A DNA stretch of 64,000 bases, from NCBI RefSeq assembly GCF_037201975.1, contig NZ_CP147520.1:6014001-6078000 (forward strand), in the 5' to 3' direction. Shown here piece by piece: positions 43,094-51,867 of the stretch. Position 1 is the stretch's first letter. Each line of letters begins with the position of its first letter. The notes under the pieces are model-generated. The model saw only the letters and a program-made list of their open reading frames with translations. It did not search any database and was not told where the DNA came from. Origin of the DNA: Streptomyces sp. TG1A-60 (GTDB taxonomy: Bacteria; Actinomycetota; Actinomycetes; Streptomycetales; Streptomycetaceae). Both the position numbers and the translations under genes were made by a program.

Positions 43094-44710
43094 ATGAGTC
43101 TCATGGCCGACGAAGCAGGCACCACGGTGCTGGTGGTCGACGACGCGGCCGCCAGCCGGTACGCCATGGGCGCGGTCCTGCGCCGGGCCGGGCACAGCGT
43201 CGTCCCCGTAGCCAGCGGCGGCGAGGCGCTCGCCGAACTCGACCTGCGGCTCCGCTCGGGTGCCCTGCCCGACGTGGCCCTCGTCGACGTCGGTCTGCCC
43301 GACATGAGCGGCTTCGAACTCTGCCGCCGCCTCAAGTCCCACCCCCCGATGGCCGCCCTGCCGGTCGTCCACTTCTCCGCCGCGGCAGTCGCCCCCAGCG
43401 ACCGCTGCCGGGGACTGGACGCGGGCGGCGAGGCCTATCTGACGGTCCCCGCCGAACCCGAGGAGATCCAGGCCGTCGTCCGCGCGGCCGTACGCGGCGC
43501 CCGCATGCGCAACGGTGCCGAGGCCCTCGTACGACGGCTCACCCTGCTCTCCGAGACCATCGTCGACGTCCAGGCCGCCCGTACCCTGGAGGAGTTGGCC
43601 GGGGCCGCCGCCGAGGGTGCCGCCCGGCTCACCCGGTCGCCCGTCGCCGTGTTCGTGCTCGGCGAGGACGGCCACCTCTACCACGGCACCTCCCGCGCAC
43701 GGGCCCGCACCACCCTCCCCGACGCCGGCGCCCACGACTCCGTCGCCCGGCTCCTGCGCCGCATCACCGACGGCGACCCCGGGCCGCACGACACGGTCGT
43801 CCCCGCACCCCTGTGGCCCCCGGGCTTCTTCCGGCCCGGCGTCACCGAGGACACCCGCCTGGTCCTGGCCCGCACCGAGAGCGGCACCCCCGTCTGTGTC
43901 GCCACACCCCTGCGCGACACCCGCGCCATGACCCCCGACACCGCGAGCCTGGTCGCCCGCCTCGCCCAGGCCACCGCCCTGGCCGCGCAGTCCCTCCTCA
44001 TGTACCAGGTCGAACGCCATGTCGCGCTCACCCTCCAGCACAGCTTCCTGCCCAAGAGGGCGCCCGAGTTCCCGGGCCTCGAAGTCGTCGTCCGCTATGT
44101 CCCCGCCTCCCGCCGGACCGAGATCGGCGGCGACTTCTACGCGGCCCTGTCCACCCCCGGCGGCGTCCTCACGGCCGTCGGTGACGTCGTCGGGCACTCT
44201 CTGGAAGCGGCCACCGTGATGGTCGAGATCCGGCACGCCCTGCGTGCCTACTGCGTGGAGCAGTCCGACCCCGTGGCGCTCGCCGAGCGGCTCGACCGGA
44301 TGCTCCAGCACTACCACCCCGAGGTAACCGCCACCGTCTGTCTGGCCCTCGTCGAACCGGGCAGCGGACGCGTGCGGATCGCCAACGCCGGCCATGTCCC
44401 GCCGCTGATCGTCCGCGACTCCGGCGAGGCCGAGTATGTGAAGGCCGCCGGGCCCCTCCTCGGTCTCGGCCTCGAACGGCCCGAGCCCACCGAGACGGTT
44501 CTGTGGCCCACCGACCGGCTCCTCATGGTCACCGACGGGCTCGTGGAGACCCGGGGCGTCGACCTCTCCCTCTGCCTGGAGCACCTGCGGACCGCGGCGG
44601 CGGACGCCCCGCTCGGAACGGCCGCCCTGTGTGACACCTTGCTGCACCGCTTCGGGCGGGACCGGGAGGACGACATCGCGATGCTGGCGCTGCGCCTGCG
44701 ATTAGGGTGA
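43094..44710 (+). CDS. Response-regulator PP2C (SpoIIE-type) phosphatase
   Basis: A 538-residue protein: N-terminal receiver domain (Asp pair 'VLVVDDAAAS', phospho-acceptor Asp at ~65 in 'DVALVDVGLPDMSGF'), a central GAF-like segment (~150-300), and a SpoIIE/RsbU phosphatase domain with 'QHSFLPKRAPEFPGLEVVVR', 'RTEIGGDFYAAL', 'VGDVVGHSLEAAT', 'NAGHVPPLI' and 'LLMVTDGLVE' ... 'DDIAMLALRL'. The receiver lacks the usual Lys in 'VHFSAAAV..DRCRGLDAGGEAYL', so its phospho-switch may be altered. It would dephosphorylate an anti-sigma-factor antagonist in a partner-switching system; no such gene is adjacent. ATG 43094 ('SLMADEAG'). Confidence 0.92.
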   Translation: MSLMADEAGTTVLVVDDAAASRYAMGAVLRRAGHSVVPVASGGEALAELDLRLRSGALPDVALVDVGLPDMSGFELCRRLKSHPPMAALPVVHFSAAAVAPSDRCRGLDAGGEAYLTVPAEPEEIQAVVRAAVRGARMRNGAEALVRRLTLLSETIVDVQAARTLEELAGAAAEGAARLTRSPVAVFVLGEDGHLYHGTSRARARTTLPDAGAHDSVARLLRRITDGDPGPHDTVVPAPLWPPGFFRPGVTEDTRLVLARTESGTPVCVATPLRDTRAMTPDTASLVARLAQATALAAQSLLMYQVERHVALTLQHSFLPKRAPEFPGLEVVVRYVPASRRTEIGGDFYAALSTPGGVLTAVGDVVGHSLEAATVMVEIRHALRAYCVEQSDPVALAERLDRMLQHYHPEVTATVCLALVEPGSGRVRIANAGHVPPLIVRDSGEAEYVKAAGPLLGLGLERPEPTETVLWPTDRLLMVTDGLVETRGVDLSLCLEHLRTAAADAPLGTAALCDTLLHRFGRDREDDIAMLALRLRLG

Positions 44711-44714
44711 GCTC

Positions 44715-45071
44715 ATGCCGCAGATCACTGTTGAATACTCCGCTGTCCTCGCTGGTGACTTCGACCGGCCCGCGTTCGCCAAGGCCCTTCACGAGGAGGT
44801 CGTGCGGACCGCTGCCGCGAAGCCGGAGGCGTGCAAGACGCAGTTCCGGGCGACCGAGGACACGACGGTCGGTCCCGACGTGGCCGGACATGCGATCGTG
44901 CACGTCACCCTGGGACTGCTCGCGGGGCGCACCGAAGACACCAGGGTGACGTTGACGGAGAACGTGCTCGGGCTGCTGCGACAGCACGTGAAGCCTGCGG
45001 CGGGGCTGGCGTTTCACGCGTCGGCGGAGGTGCGGGACCTTGATCCCTCGTACCGGAAGTTCGACGTCTAG
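44715..45071 (+). CDS. 5-carboxymethyl-2-hydroxymuconate isomerase-like tautomerase
   Basis: A 118-residue tautomerase-superfamily protein similar to CHMI: it begins 'MPQITVEYSAVLAGDFDRPA' with the catalytic Pro directly after the initiator Met, followed by 'FALHEEVVRTAAAKPE'-like helix and 'AIVHVTLGLLAGRTEDTR' strand. CHMI acts in homoprotocatechuate degradation, but no other gene of that pathway is present, so the reaction is unproven. It starts only 4 bp after the phosphatase gene and is probably translated from the same mRNA; the functional link is unclear. Convergent with a TetR gene. Confidence 0.85.
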   Translation: MPQITVEYSAVLAGDFDRPAFAKALHEEVVRTAAAKPEACKTQFRATEDTTVGPDVAGHAIVHVTLGLLAGRTEDTRVTLTENVLGLLRQHVKPAAGLAFHASAEVRDLDPSYRKFDV

Positions 45072-45081
45072 TGCCGCGGCA

Positions 45082-45807
45082 CTAGGGTCCTTCGGAAGGG
45101 CACTGGGCGCGGTCGGGGTTCCCGAGGGGTGTCACCAGGCGCCCTACCAGCCCGCTGAACGGGCCCTCCCGGGGCTCGTCGGCGAGCATGCGGTGCACCA
45201 GGGCCGCCATTTCCTCGTCCTGGGCCGCGCTGACCGCGGCCAGGGCCGCGAAGGCGTGGACGAGCTGGATCTCCAACTCCTCTCTCGGAATGCGGCGGCC
45301 GTCCAGCCAGATCAGAGCCGTGGACTCGGCGAGGGAGATCCAGGAGCGGACGACGAGTTCCAGGCGGGCGGGCGGGTCCTTGACGTCGAGGTGCGAAAGG
45401 ATCTGGACACAGGCGGCCTGGCGTACGCCGTCGATGAGGGCGTTGGTGCGGGAAGAGCCCACGGCGGGGCCCCCGCGCAGCAGGGCGGAGAAACCGGGGC
45501 CGTGTGCGTCGACGAAGTCGAAGAAGCGGTGCGTGACGCGGAGCAGGCGGGCGCCGAGCGGGCCCTCGTGTGGTTCGACGAAACGATTCGCCAGATCGTC
45601 GGCGGCACGTGTCAACGCGGCCTCGTACAGGCTGAGTTTGCCCGGGAAGTAGTGGTAGACGAGCGGGCGTGAGATGCCCGCCGCCGCCGCTATCTCGTCG
45701 ATGGAGACCTCGTCGGGCGAGCGTCGGCCGAACAGTTCGAGGGCGACCCCGATCAACTGCTGCCGCCGCTCCTCCACACCCATCCTGCGGCGTGCACCGG
45801 TTCGCAT
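45082..45807 (-). CDS. TetR family transcriptional regulator
   Basis: A 241-residue TetR regulator: 'MRTGARRRMGVEERRQQLIG' at the start, helix-turn-helix 'EVSIDEIAAAAGISRPLVYH' followed by 'YFPGKLSLYEAAL' (about residues 32-65), and a C-terminal TetR ligand domain with 'FFDFVDAHGPGFSALLRGG' seen in many actinobacterial lipid- or drug-responsive repressors. Its target is not evident: the gene is convergent with the tautomerase gene and followed upstream by a decayed GH89 gene. ATG 45807. Confidence 0.88.
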   Translation of the reverse strand: MRTGARRRMGVEERRQQLIGVALELFGRRSPDEVSIDEIAAAAGISRPLVYHYFPGKLSLYEAALTRAADDLANRFVEPHEGPLGARLLRVTHRFFDFVDAHGPGFSALLRGGPAVGSSRTNALIDGVRQAACVQILSHLDVKDPPARLELVVRSWISLAESTALIWLDGRRIPREELEIQLVHAFAALAAVSAAQDEEMAALVHRMLADEPREGPFSGLVGRLVTPLGNPDRAQCPSEGP

Positions 45808-45984
45808 GCGAACACCTTACCGATTGATTCCAGCCTGCCAGGGGCTGGATGGCGTAGGGATGTTCAGCGGGAGGGGTTCATGGGGGGAGGGGTTCAGGGT
45901 GCCTGCTGAAGTCCGTTGGTCTCCCGGCCGTTCGCCGGCGTGCCCGCTGGGATGGACCGGGGGCGCCTCATGGCTCGGGGGTGC

Positions 45985-46841
45985 CGGTCGGTCGGGGCGT
46001 TCGAAGCCGTGCCAGATGCCCTGCGGGACGACGTGCGCGTCACCGCCGTTGCGCTCCACGAACTCCTTGGGGACGTGCCCGTAGTAGCCGGGCAGGACCG
46101 GGGACATGCCCAGCTCGCGCAGCCGGTCGGTGATCCGCCGGCCGAGCGCCGCCCGGCGGGTGATCAGTTCGGGGAGAGGGGCCCGCCGTAGCCGGAGAGG
46201 TTCTGCAGCAGCCACCACGGCTGGTGCGAGGGGGCGGGCAGCCACGCCCGGGACTCCTCGTCCGAGTAGCCGAAGTCCTTCAGCAGCCGGTGGTAGACGG
46301 CCTCCATGCCCGCGATGACCAGCACCTCGTTGCAGCCGTGCGCCGCCAGCAGGTCGATCTGGTGCTCCCAGTACGACCAGTCCGCGTACGGGGCGGTGTA
46401 GCCGTCGTTGGTGTCGTTGAGGGCGAACCGGTGGGGGAGCGCCGTGGATCTCTCCAGCGGCCGGGCGGGCGCGGGGAGTCGGCGCGGGAGGTCGAGTCGG
46501 CTGCCGTTCCAGGCGAGGTGCGCCCCGCATACGTACTTGAGGTACCAGTGCACGCCCGTGAGCAGCGTGGCCGGTGTCGTGGCCCGCACCTGGACGCGCC
46601 CGGTGGTGCCGGTGACACGGAAGCGGTCGGCCGTACCCTGCCGCTCGACGAGGGTGAGCCGGAACTGGTCGGCGTGACGGGGGAGCTGCCGATTGAGTGC
46701 TGAGCGCGCGGCAGCCGTATCGAGAGGAGGGCCCTGGCCGGGGCTCTCGGCGGCGTGGACCGGGACCGTCGGTCCCAGAGTGGTTCCGAGACCGATGGCA
46801 CCGGCCGAGCCCAGCACCGAGCGTCGCGACGGAGAGTTCAT
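45985..46841 (-). pseudogene. Frameshifted and truncated alpha-N-acetylglucosaminidase (GH89)
   Basis: The intact 5' part from ATG 46841 encodes a Tat-type signal ('MNSPSRRSVLGSAGAIGLGT'), the N-terminal domain of NAGLU and the start of the catalytic domain ('LNDTNDGYTAPYADWSYWEH', 'DLLAAHGCNEVLVIAGMEAV', 'WLLQNLSGYGGPLSP'). A one-base loss in a C/G run near 46168-46178 leads to a stop at 46164. The next frame continues 'ELITRRAALGRRITDRLREL', 'MSPVLPGYYGHVPKEFVERN' and 'VVPQGIWHGFERPDR', then homology ends near 45985. Full enzymes are about 700 residues; some 60% is lost. From 45808 to 45985 nothing else is seen. Confidence 0.88.
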
Positions 46842-46955
46842 GACCGTGTGCCCCCTGTGTCGACAGATGCGGCACGCTAACCGGACGGACGCCTGTGCTC
46901 AACGGTGCGTACGGAGCAGGCGACGACTTCTCGCCGGAAGGGACCGGAGGAACAG

Positions 46956-47354
46956 ATGAGGTTGACGAGAGCGGTGTTCCCGCTGGCCGGCATGGCGGCT
47001 GTCCTGGTGCTGGCGGGATGCGGATCCGGCGGGAGCGACCAGGCGGCCGTACCCGAGACGGCGGTCGGCACCCTCGAACAGCTCGCCGCCGAGGTGAAGT
47101 GCGAGCCCGACATGCAGATCGACGCCGACGAGCTCCGTCAGGCCATCTGCACGGACGGCGACGAGAAGTACATCCTCGCCACCTTCGCCACCGACCGTGG
47201 TCAGCGCGAGTGGCTCAACTCGTCCAAGATGATGGGCGGGTTCTTCCTCGTCGGCCGCAAGTGGGCCGCCGTCGGCCACGAGGACGTCGTGGCGGAACTG
47301 GGCGGGACACTCGGAGGGACGCTGGAGGTGGGCACCGACCACTCGAAGCACTGA
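46956..47354 (+). CDS. Small lipoprotein
   Basis: A 132-residue lipoprotein: 'MRLTRAVFPLAGMAAVLVLA' signal, lipobox LVLAGC with Cys at ~22, a Gly/Ser linker and a small alpha/beta domain ('VGTLEQLAAEVKCEPDMQID', 'DELRQAICTDGDEKYILATF', 'VGRKWAAVGHEDVVAELGG'). The two cysteines in the mature domain are likely to form a disulfide. This type resembles streptomycete secreted lipoproteins of unknown function. ATG 46956 has a GGAGG site 6 bp upstream; in-frame starts upstream would disrupt the signal peptide. Convergent with the DUF1996 gene via a long shared terminator. Confidence 0.85.
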   Translation: MRLTRAVFPLAGMAAVLVLAGCGSGGSDQAAVPETAVGTLEQLAAEVKCEPDMQIDADELRQAICTDGDEKYILATFATDRGQREWLNSSKMMGGFFLVGRKWAAVGHEDVVAELGGTLGGTLEVGTDHSKH

Positions 47355-47402
47355 GGCCGGCCGACCGCGACGGTCGGCCGGGTCCGACTCCTCCGGGCCG
47401 GG

Positions 47403-47448
47403 CACGAGAGAGCCGGCGGTGGGAAATCCCACCGCCGGCTCTCTCGTG
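47403..47448. terminator. Very strong bidirectional terminator
   Basis: Perfect 22-bp inverted repeat (47403-47424 and 47427-47448) between the convergent lipoprotein and DUF1996 genes. Confidence 0.9.
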
Positions 47449-47474
47449 GTCACCGGCTACCGGTTCCTACGGGG

Positions 47475-48986
47475 TCAGTCGCAGTTCTGGCCGCTGTTGA
47501 TGCACTGGACCACCTGGTTCATCAGGCCCTCGTCCATGACGTTGATGAAGTCGTTGTGGTCGGTGATGGGCTTGTGCAGCTCCTCCGGGAAGCCGTCCAC
47601 CGCGAACGGGGCCTTCAGCTGCCCGTTCTCGATGACCGGGGCCGGCAGGTTGTAGACCAGCCGGATCTGCAGCTGCGGGATGGCGACGAAGCCGTTGTCG
47701 CAGGTGCCGTCCGCGTTGACGAAGTCCACGTGGGCGCGGTGGTTGGCGCTGTCGATGTTCTGGCCGTCCCAGCAGCTCTGGAAGTTGGCCGTACGCACCA
47801 CCTGGCTGCCGTCGGGGCAGATCGGGTACTTGTCCGTCAGCTGACGGTCCTCGAAGCCGGTGCAGCTCCAGGACGCGTTGGCGTTCGCGTCGCCGCCGGT
47901 GAACGCGTTGGCGGCACCGGTGATGATGCGCAGGAACCTCGGCATCGCGACGACGTCGCTCTGCTTGTTGCCGACGAACCTGATCTCGGCCTGCTGGGCC
48001 CTCTGGATGCTGCCGAGGTTGCCCTCGGCGCCACCACCGAGCTCGTTGGCGTCGAACTCGTCGGTGCCGTCCTGGATGCGCATCACCGGCCAGTAGTACG
48101 TGGACTTGTCGCCCTGGTTCTGGCAGCTGGTGTCCGCGTTGGCGAGATCCTGGTCGCTGGCGAAGCCGGTGTTGCCCTGGTTGCCGACGTAGTCGTGCGT
48201 GTGGCGCGCGCCGTTGTCGACGCCCGGGGCGACGATCAGGTTGTCGGTGTTGAAGTTGTTGTTCTCATTGACACCGCAGGACGTGGTGAAGGAACCCGTC
48301 GAACCGGAGTTTCCGTTCGCCTTGAACCCGTTCCCGTTCGACGGGGGGGTGTTGGGCTGGACGGAGGTGATGTCGACGAAGTCGGCGGCCACCGGGCCGG
48401 CGGCACCGTTGCCGTTGTCCCCGACCTGCTCCTGGCCGTTGTCCTGACCCTGGCCGTTGTCCTGGTCGCCGCCGTTCTGGCCGTTGCCCTGGCCGCCGCC
48501 GTCGTTGACCTGGTCGGCCCCCATGCCCTTGCACTCGGCGAGCTTCTCCAGCCCGTTCGGGGCGTTGCCGCCCACGCGCCGGATGTTGATGCCGATGCGG
48601 TCGATGACCGCGACGCGCTTGGACTTCAGCGGGCCGAGGATCGCGTTCTGCACGAAGCCCGCGTCACCCGCCTGGGCCTGCCGCGTCGACGCGAGCCGGG
48701 TGTACGCCTCGGTGATCTGCTTGTCGAGGTTGGCCAGCTCCTTGTCGACGCCGGCGCGAGCCTTGCCGGGCACGTTCCTCAACTGCTGTCCGACGTCCGG
48801 GCAGGCGATCGTGGCGATCTGCCCGCCCGCGGCCCTGACCCGGTTCTGCTGGTTGTTCGACGACTCACCCGCCGAGGCGTAGAAGTTCGCCCAGACCAGC
48901 CCGCCACCCGCGACCGCGAGCGCCGCGGATGCGGCAATGGCCCGAACGGCCAGCGGCGAACGTCGTTTTCTTGTATTGCGTCCCAT
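47475..48986 (-). CDS. Secreted DUF1996 domain protein
   Basis: A 503-residue exported protein. The N-terminus '[20 protein letters not shown]' plus '[19 protein letters not shown]' is a signal peptide or anchor. Residues ~45-155 form a helical region ('[20 protein letters not shown]'), ~160-200 a low-complexity Gly/Asn/Gln/Asp linker, and ~205-490 a DUF1996 domain with '[15 protein letters not shown]', '[11 protein letters not shown]', '[10 protein letters not shown]', '[20 protein letters not shown]' and '[13 protein letters not shown]'. DUF1996 is found in secreted fungal and actinobacterial proteins, probably acting on extracellular polymers; no reaction is established. ATG 48986. Confidence 0.9.
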   Translation of the reverse strand: MGRNTRKRRSPLAVRAIAASAALAVAGGGLVWANFYASAGESSNNQQNRVRAAGGQIATIACPDVGQQLRNVPGKARAGVDKELANLDKQITEAYTRLASTRQAQAGDAGFVQNAILGPLKSKRVAVIDRIGINIRRVGGNAPNGLEKLAECKGMGADQVNDGGGQGNGQNGGDQDNGQGQDNGQEQVGDNGNGAAGPVAADFVDITSVQPNTPPSNGNGFKANGNSGSTGSFTTSCGVNENNNFNTDNLIVAPGVDNGARHTHDYVGNQGNTGFASDQDLANADTSCQNQGDKSTYYWPVMRIQDGTDEFDANELGGGAEGNLGSIQRAQQAEIRFVGNKQSDVVAMPRFLRIITGAANAFTGGDANANASWSCTGFEDRQLTDKYPICPDGSQVVRTANFQSCWDGQNIDSANHRAHVDFVNADGTCDNGFVAIPQLQIRLVYNLPAPVIENGQLKAPFAVDGFPEELHKPITDHNDFINVMDEGLMNQVVQCINSGQNCD

Positions 48987-49177
48987 GGAACTCCTCTGAC
49001 TTCCTTGCGGGGCTATCGAGGCGCCCGACAGGAGTGAAGCGGCGCCATCTCATACGCGGGGAGTCCCAGGAGTGTTCAGCCGACTCAGAAATTGATGAGA
49101 GATTCGTGCGGCAAGCCGGTTTCAACGCCTCGTGCGGAACTGGGAGTTGTCGGTCCCTCACGGCGTGTGGGCACCGG

Positions 49178-50200
49178 TCACCGCCCCAGCACCCTCGCCT
49201 CCACCGCCGGATCAAGCCCCACCACCGGCCGATCCTCCCGCCGAGGCGCGACCCCGCCCAACCGCTTCAGCCACTCCCACGTGTCCCGCACGGTCTCTTC
49301 GACCGCCCGGCACCGCAGCCCGTCCCGGACGGCCCGGGACACATCCGCCCCGTGCAGCGCGGTATACAGGTCGCTCCCCTCCGGCACCCACACCGGCAAC
49401 TGCGACCACGGCTCGACGCCCGCCCCGAGTACGGCCTCCGGCGCGGTCCACCGCAGCTCCGCCGTGCCACCGGTCACGCGGACACACGCGTCGAGCAGCG
49501 CCCCCGTCGTCGTGAGCCCCCGAGGTCCGACGAGGTTGTAGGCACCGCTCAACTCCCCTTCCACGGCGCCGAGAAGCCAGGACGCGAGATCGCGGACGTC
49601 CACGTACCGGAGGGGAAGGTCACGGGGGCCGGGAGCCAGGACCGGCCCGCCCCGGGCGACACGGGCGAGCCACCACGGCAGCCGACCGATGTTCTCGTAC
49701 GGCCCGAGGATCAGCCCGGCCCGTACGAGGAGCGAGCGGTCGGCGCCGAACGCCTCGACCGCGGCCAGCTCGCCGCCCCGCTTGTCGCGGGCGTAGTCCG
49801 TCTGCCCCGCGTCCGCCGACGCGCCCCGAACCAGCGGCGCCCGCTCGTCGTACCCGGCGGGCGGCGGCGGCCACGCGTACACGGAGCAACTCGACACGTA
49901 CACGTACCGTCCGGCCGTGCCGGCCAGCAGCCGCGCGGCGTCCCGGACGGCACGCGGCGCCGCCGACCAGGTGTCGACGACGGCATCCCACCCGCCGCGG
50001 GAAGCGGGGCCGGCGGCCACGGCGTCGGAGAGCGCCGCGAGCCCGTCCGGCGCGGTGCGGTCGCCCAGCAGCGACCGCACCCCGGCCGGAGGCGCGTGCC
50101 GGCCCCGGTGGAAGACGGTCACCTCCCAGCCGCGGGCCAGCGCCGCCTCCACGACGGCGCGACCCACGAACTCCGTACCACCCAGCATCAGAAGTCTCAT
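49178..50200 (-). CDS. NAD-dependent epimerase/dehydratase family protein
   Basis: A 340-residue extended-SDR protein with N-terminal 'MRLLMLGGTEFVGRAVVEAA', the nucleotide-binding GGTxFVGR motif, then 'AGRYVYVSSCSVYAW' (Ser/catalytic strand) and 'DYARDKRGGELAAVEAFG' with the YxxxK catalytic pair. 'LILGPYENIGRLPWWLARVA' and 'LRYVDVRDLASWLLGAVEG' complete the fold. It resembles NAD-dependent reductases used as sugar or isoflavone-type reductases; substrate unknown. ATG 50200; 24 residues upstream in frame are Arg/Pro-rich and unrelated. Confidence 0.9.
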   Translation of the reverse strand: MRLLMLGGTEFVGRAVVEAALARGWEVTVFHRGRHAPPAGVRSLLGDRTAPDGLAALSDAVAAGPASRGGWDAVVDTWSAAPRAVRDAARLLAGTAGRYVYVSSCSVYAWPPPPAGYDERAPLVRGASADAGQTDYARDKRGGELAAVEAFGADRSLLVRAGLILGPYENIGRLPWWLARVARGGPVLAPGPRDLPLRYVDVRDLASWLLGAVEGELSGAYNLVGPRGLTTTGALLDACVRVTGGTAELRWTAPEAVLGAGVEPWSQLPVWVPEGSDLYTALHGADVSRAVRDGLRCRAVEETVRDTWEWLKRLGGVAPRREDRPVVGLDPAVEARVLGR

Positions 50201-50317
50201 GCCGCCGACTCTGCCCGCCGGGCGGCCGGCGGGGAACGGGAATCTGCTCTCAGGAGAGCGGCGCGGTCCCACCGGGCCCCGGTGGGACCGCGACCGTCCG
50301 CCCGAGGAGGGCCGTCG

Positions 50318-50434
50318 TCAACGACCCGGCGGCGGCGCGTAGGCGTATCCGCCCCGCCGCACCGTCCGGTTCGCCTGGCGGAACTCGGCGCCGGGCCTGC
50401 GGCGCAGCCGGGCGATGTGGCCGTGGATCTCCAC
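50318..50434 (-). CDS. Possible 38-residue basic peptide
   Basis: Between glnII and the epimerase gene a GTG (50434) opens a frame reading 'EIHGHIARLRRRPGAEFRQA' then 'NRTVRRGGYAYAPPPGR'. The order of residues looks natural and codon third positions are GC-rich, but the peptide is short, Arg-rich and without a good ribosome site. It may be a real small protein or chance. Confidence 0.3.
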   Translation of the reverse strand: MEIHGHIARLRRRPGAEFRQANRTVRRGGYAYAPPPGR

Positions 50435-50468
50435 GCGCCCACCATGGCACGCCCCACCGACAGCGCCG

Positions 50469-50500
50469 GAGGGCGCCCACCGGAATCGGTGGACGCCCTC
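50469..50500 (-). terminator. Terminator of glnII
   Basis: Inverted repeat with arms GAGGGCG-C-CCACCG and CGGTGG-A-CGCCCTC, one internal mismatch and a 4-nt loop, 32 bp beyond the glnII stop codon on the minus strand. Confidence 0.75.
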
Positions 50501-50532
50501 TCGGAGTTCGGGCTCGAAAGGCCCGGGGCGAC

Positions 50533-51564
50533 TCAGACCTGGCCGGCCTTGTCCAGCGCGGTGCAGCAGGTGTCGACGATCAGCCGCGTCACGACGTACG
50601 GGTCGACGTTGGCGTTCGGGCGGCGGTCCTCGATGTAGCCCTTGCCGTCCTTCTCGACCTGCCACGGGATACGGACCGAGGCGCCGCGGTTGGAGACACC
50701 GTAGGAGTACTCGTTCCACGGGGCGGTCTCGTGCAGACCGGTCAGGCGGTCGTCGATGCCGGCGCCGTAGTTCTTGACGTGGTCGAGCGGCTTGGAACCC
50801 TCGCCCAGCGACTCGCACGCGGTGATGATCGCGTCGTAGCCCTCGCGCATCGCCTTCGTGGAGAAGTTGGTGTGCGCGCCCGCGCCGTTCCAGTCACCCT
50901 TGGCCGGCTTGGGGTCGAGGGTGGCGGCGACGTCGAAGTCCTCGGCGGTGCGGTAGAGCAGCCAGCGGGCCACCCACAGCTGGTCGGCGACCTCCAGCGG
51001 CGCGAGCGGGCCGACCTGGAACTCCCACTGGCCGGGCATGACCTCGGCGTTGATGCCGGAGATGCCGAGGCCGGCGGCCAGGCAGTTCTGCAGGTGGGCC
51101 TCGACGATGTCACGGCCGAAGATCTCGTCGGCGCCGACACCGCAGTAGTAGCCGCCCTGGGGGGCCGGGAAGCCGCCCTTGGGGAAGCCGAGCGGGGTGC
51201 CGTCCTGGAAGAAGGTGTACTCCTGCTCGATGCCGAAGATCGGCTCCTGCGCGGCGAACTTCTCGGCGACCTCACGCAGCGCGGCACGGCTGTTGGACTC
51301 GTGCGGCGTCATGTCGATGTTGAGGACCTCGCAGAGCACGAGGACGTCGTCGCCGCCGCGGATCGGGTCCGGGCAGCTGAAGACCGGCTGGAGCACGCGG
51401 TCCGAGGAGTGCCCCTCGGCCTGGTTGGTGGAGGACCCGTCGAAGCCCCAGATCGGCAGCGCGACCAGACCGGCGGGCTCGCCCGCGATGATCTTCGTCT
51501 TGGAACGGAGCTTGGCCGTCGGCTCGGTGCCGTCGATCCAGATGTACTCAGCCTTGAAGGTCAC
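50533..51564 (-). CDS. glnII: Type II (eukaryote-like) glutamine synthetase
   Basis: A 343-residue GSII that makes glutamine from glutamate, ammonia and ATP. Features: 'FKAEYIWIDGTEPTAKLRSK' N-terminus, 'IWGFDGSSTNQAEGHSSD', 'FGIEQEYTFFQDG', 'INAEVMPGQWEFQVGP', 'GDWNGAGAHTNFSTKAMREG' and 'NRGASVRIPWQVEKDGKGYI'. It has no adenylylation site and is therefore independent of GlnE. GTG 51564 starts exactly at the family N-terminus ('TFKAEYIW'); an ATG three codons upstream is possible. GlnR-type elements with 11-bp phasing lie 100-140 bp upstream. In Streptomyces it supplements GlnA under nitrogen limitation. Confidence 0.97.
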   Translation of the reverse strand: MTFKAEYIWIDGTEPTAKLRSKTKIIAGEPAGLVALPIWGFDGSSTNQAEGHSSDRVLQPVFSCPDPIRGGDDVLVLCEVLNIDMTPHESNSRAALREVAEKFAAQEPIFGIEQEYTFFQDGTPLGFPKGGFPAPQGGYYCGVGADEIFGRDIVEAHLQNCLAAGLGISGINAEVMPGQWEFQVGPLAPLEVADQLWVARWLLYRTAEDFDVAATLDPKPAKGDWNGAGAHTNFSTKAMREGYDAIITACESLGEGSKPLDHVKNYGAGIDDRLTGLHETAPWNEYSYGVSNRGASVRIPWQVEKDGKGYIEDRRPNANVDPYVVTRLIVDTCCTALDKAGQV

Positions 51565-51665
51565 GGGCCACATCCTTCGGGGTGGGTCACTAGGCGCATG
51601 TGCGGGTGCTGCGGCGCTGCGGCACTGAAACGCCGCGTTGATGCCGGGCAGCCTGTCAACGCGCG

Positions 51666-51703
51666 ATTTCCCGGTCATTGCTCGAATGTGAACCCCGTGT
51701 TAC
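51666..51703 (-). promoter_or_regulatory. GlnR-box-like element upstream of glnII
   Basis: On the minus strand four 5-mers are spaced by exactly six bases: GTAAC-n6-TTCAC-n6-GCAAT-n6-GAAAT. Compared with the GlnR pattern gTnAC-n6-GaAAC (twice), the first and fourth elements fit well, the second and third poorly. Phasing equals that of the glnA box. Confidence 0.6.
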
Positions 51704-51867
51704 CTGGTGACGCTGTGGCGCGACTCACGCGCCCGGCCCTGTGCTCCGCGCGGGGAGCGGTGGGGAGCACGGAACCGGGTGACCGGCTGAGGTCGCTCCG
51801 CGTTTCACCGGCGACCCTCAAGTAACCTGCTTCGAGCCGAAGTTGAGAGGCCCCTCTCCGCAGCCCT

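Noticed and set aside
42461..44647. Long upstream extension of the VOC protein frame (992 codons in all) opposite the phosphatase
   Set aside because: No homology before the ATG at 42460; the plus strand encodes a full REC-SpoIIE phosphatase.
45071..45082. Palindrome GTGCCGCGGCAC at the convergent tautomerase/tetR ends
   Set aside because: Overlaps stop regions and is too short to separate from chance in GC-rich DNA; no operator context.
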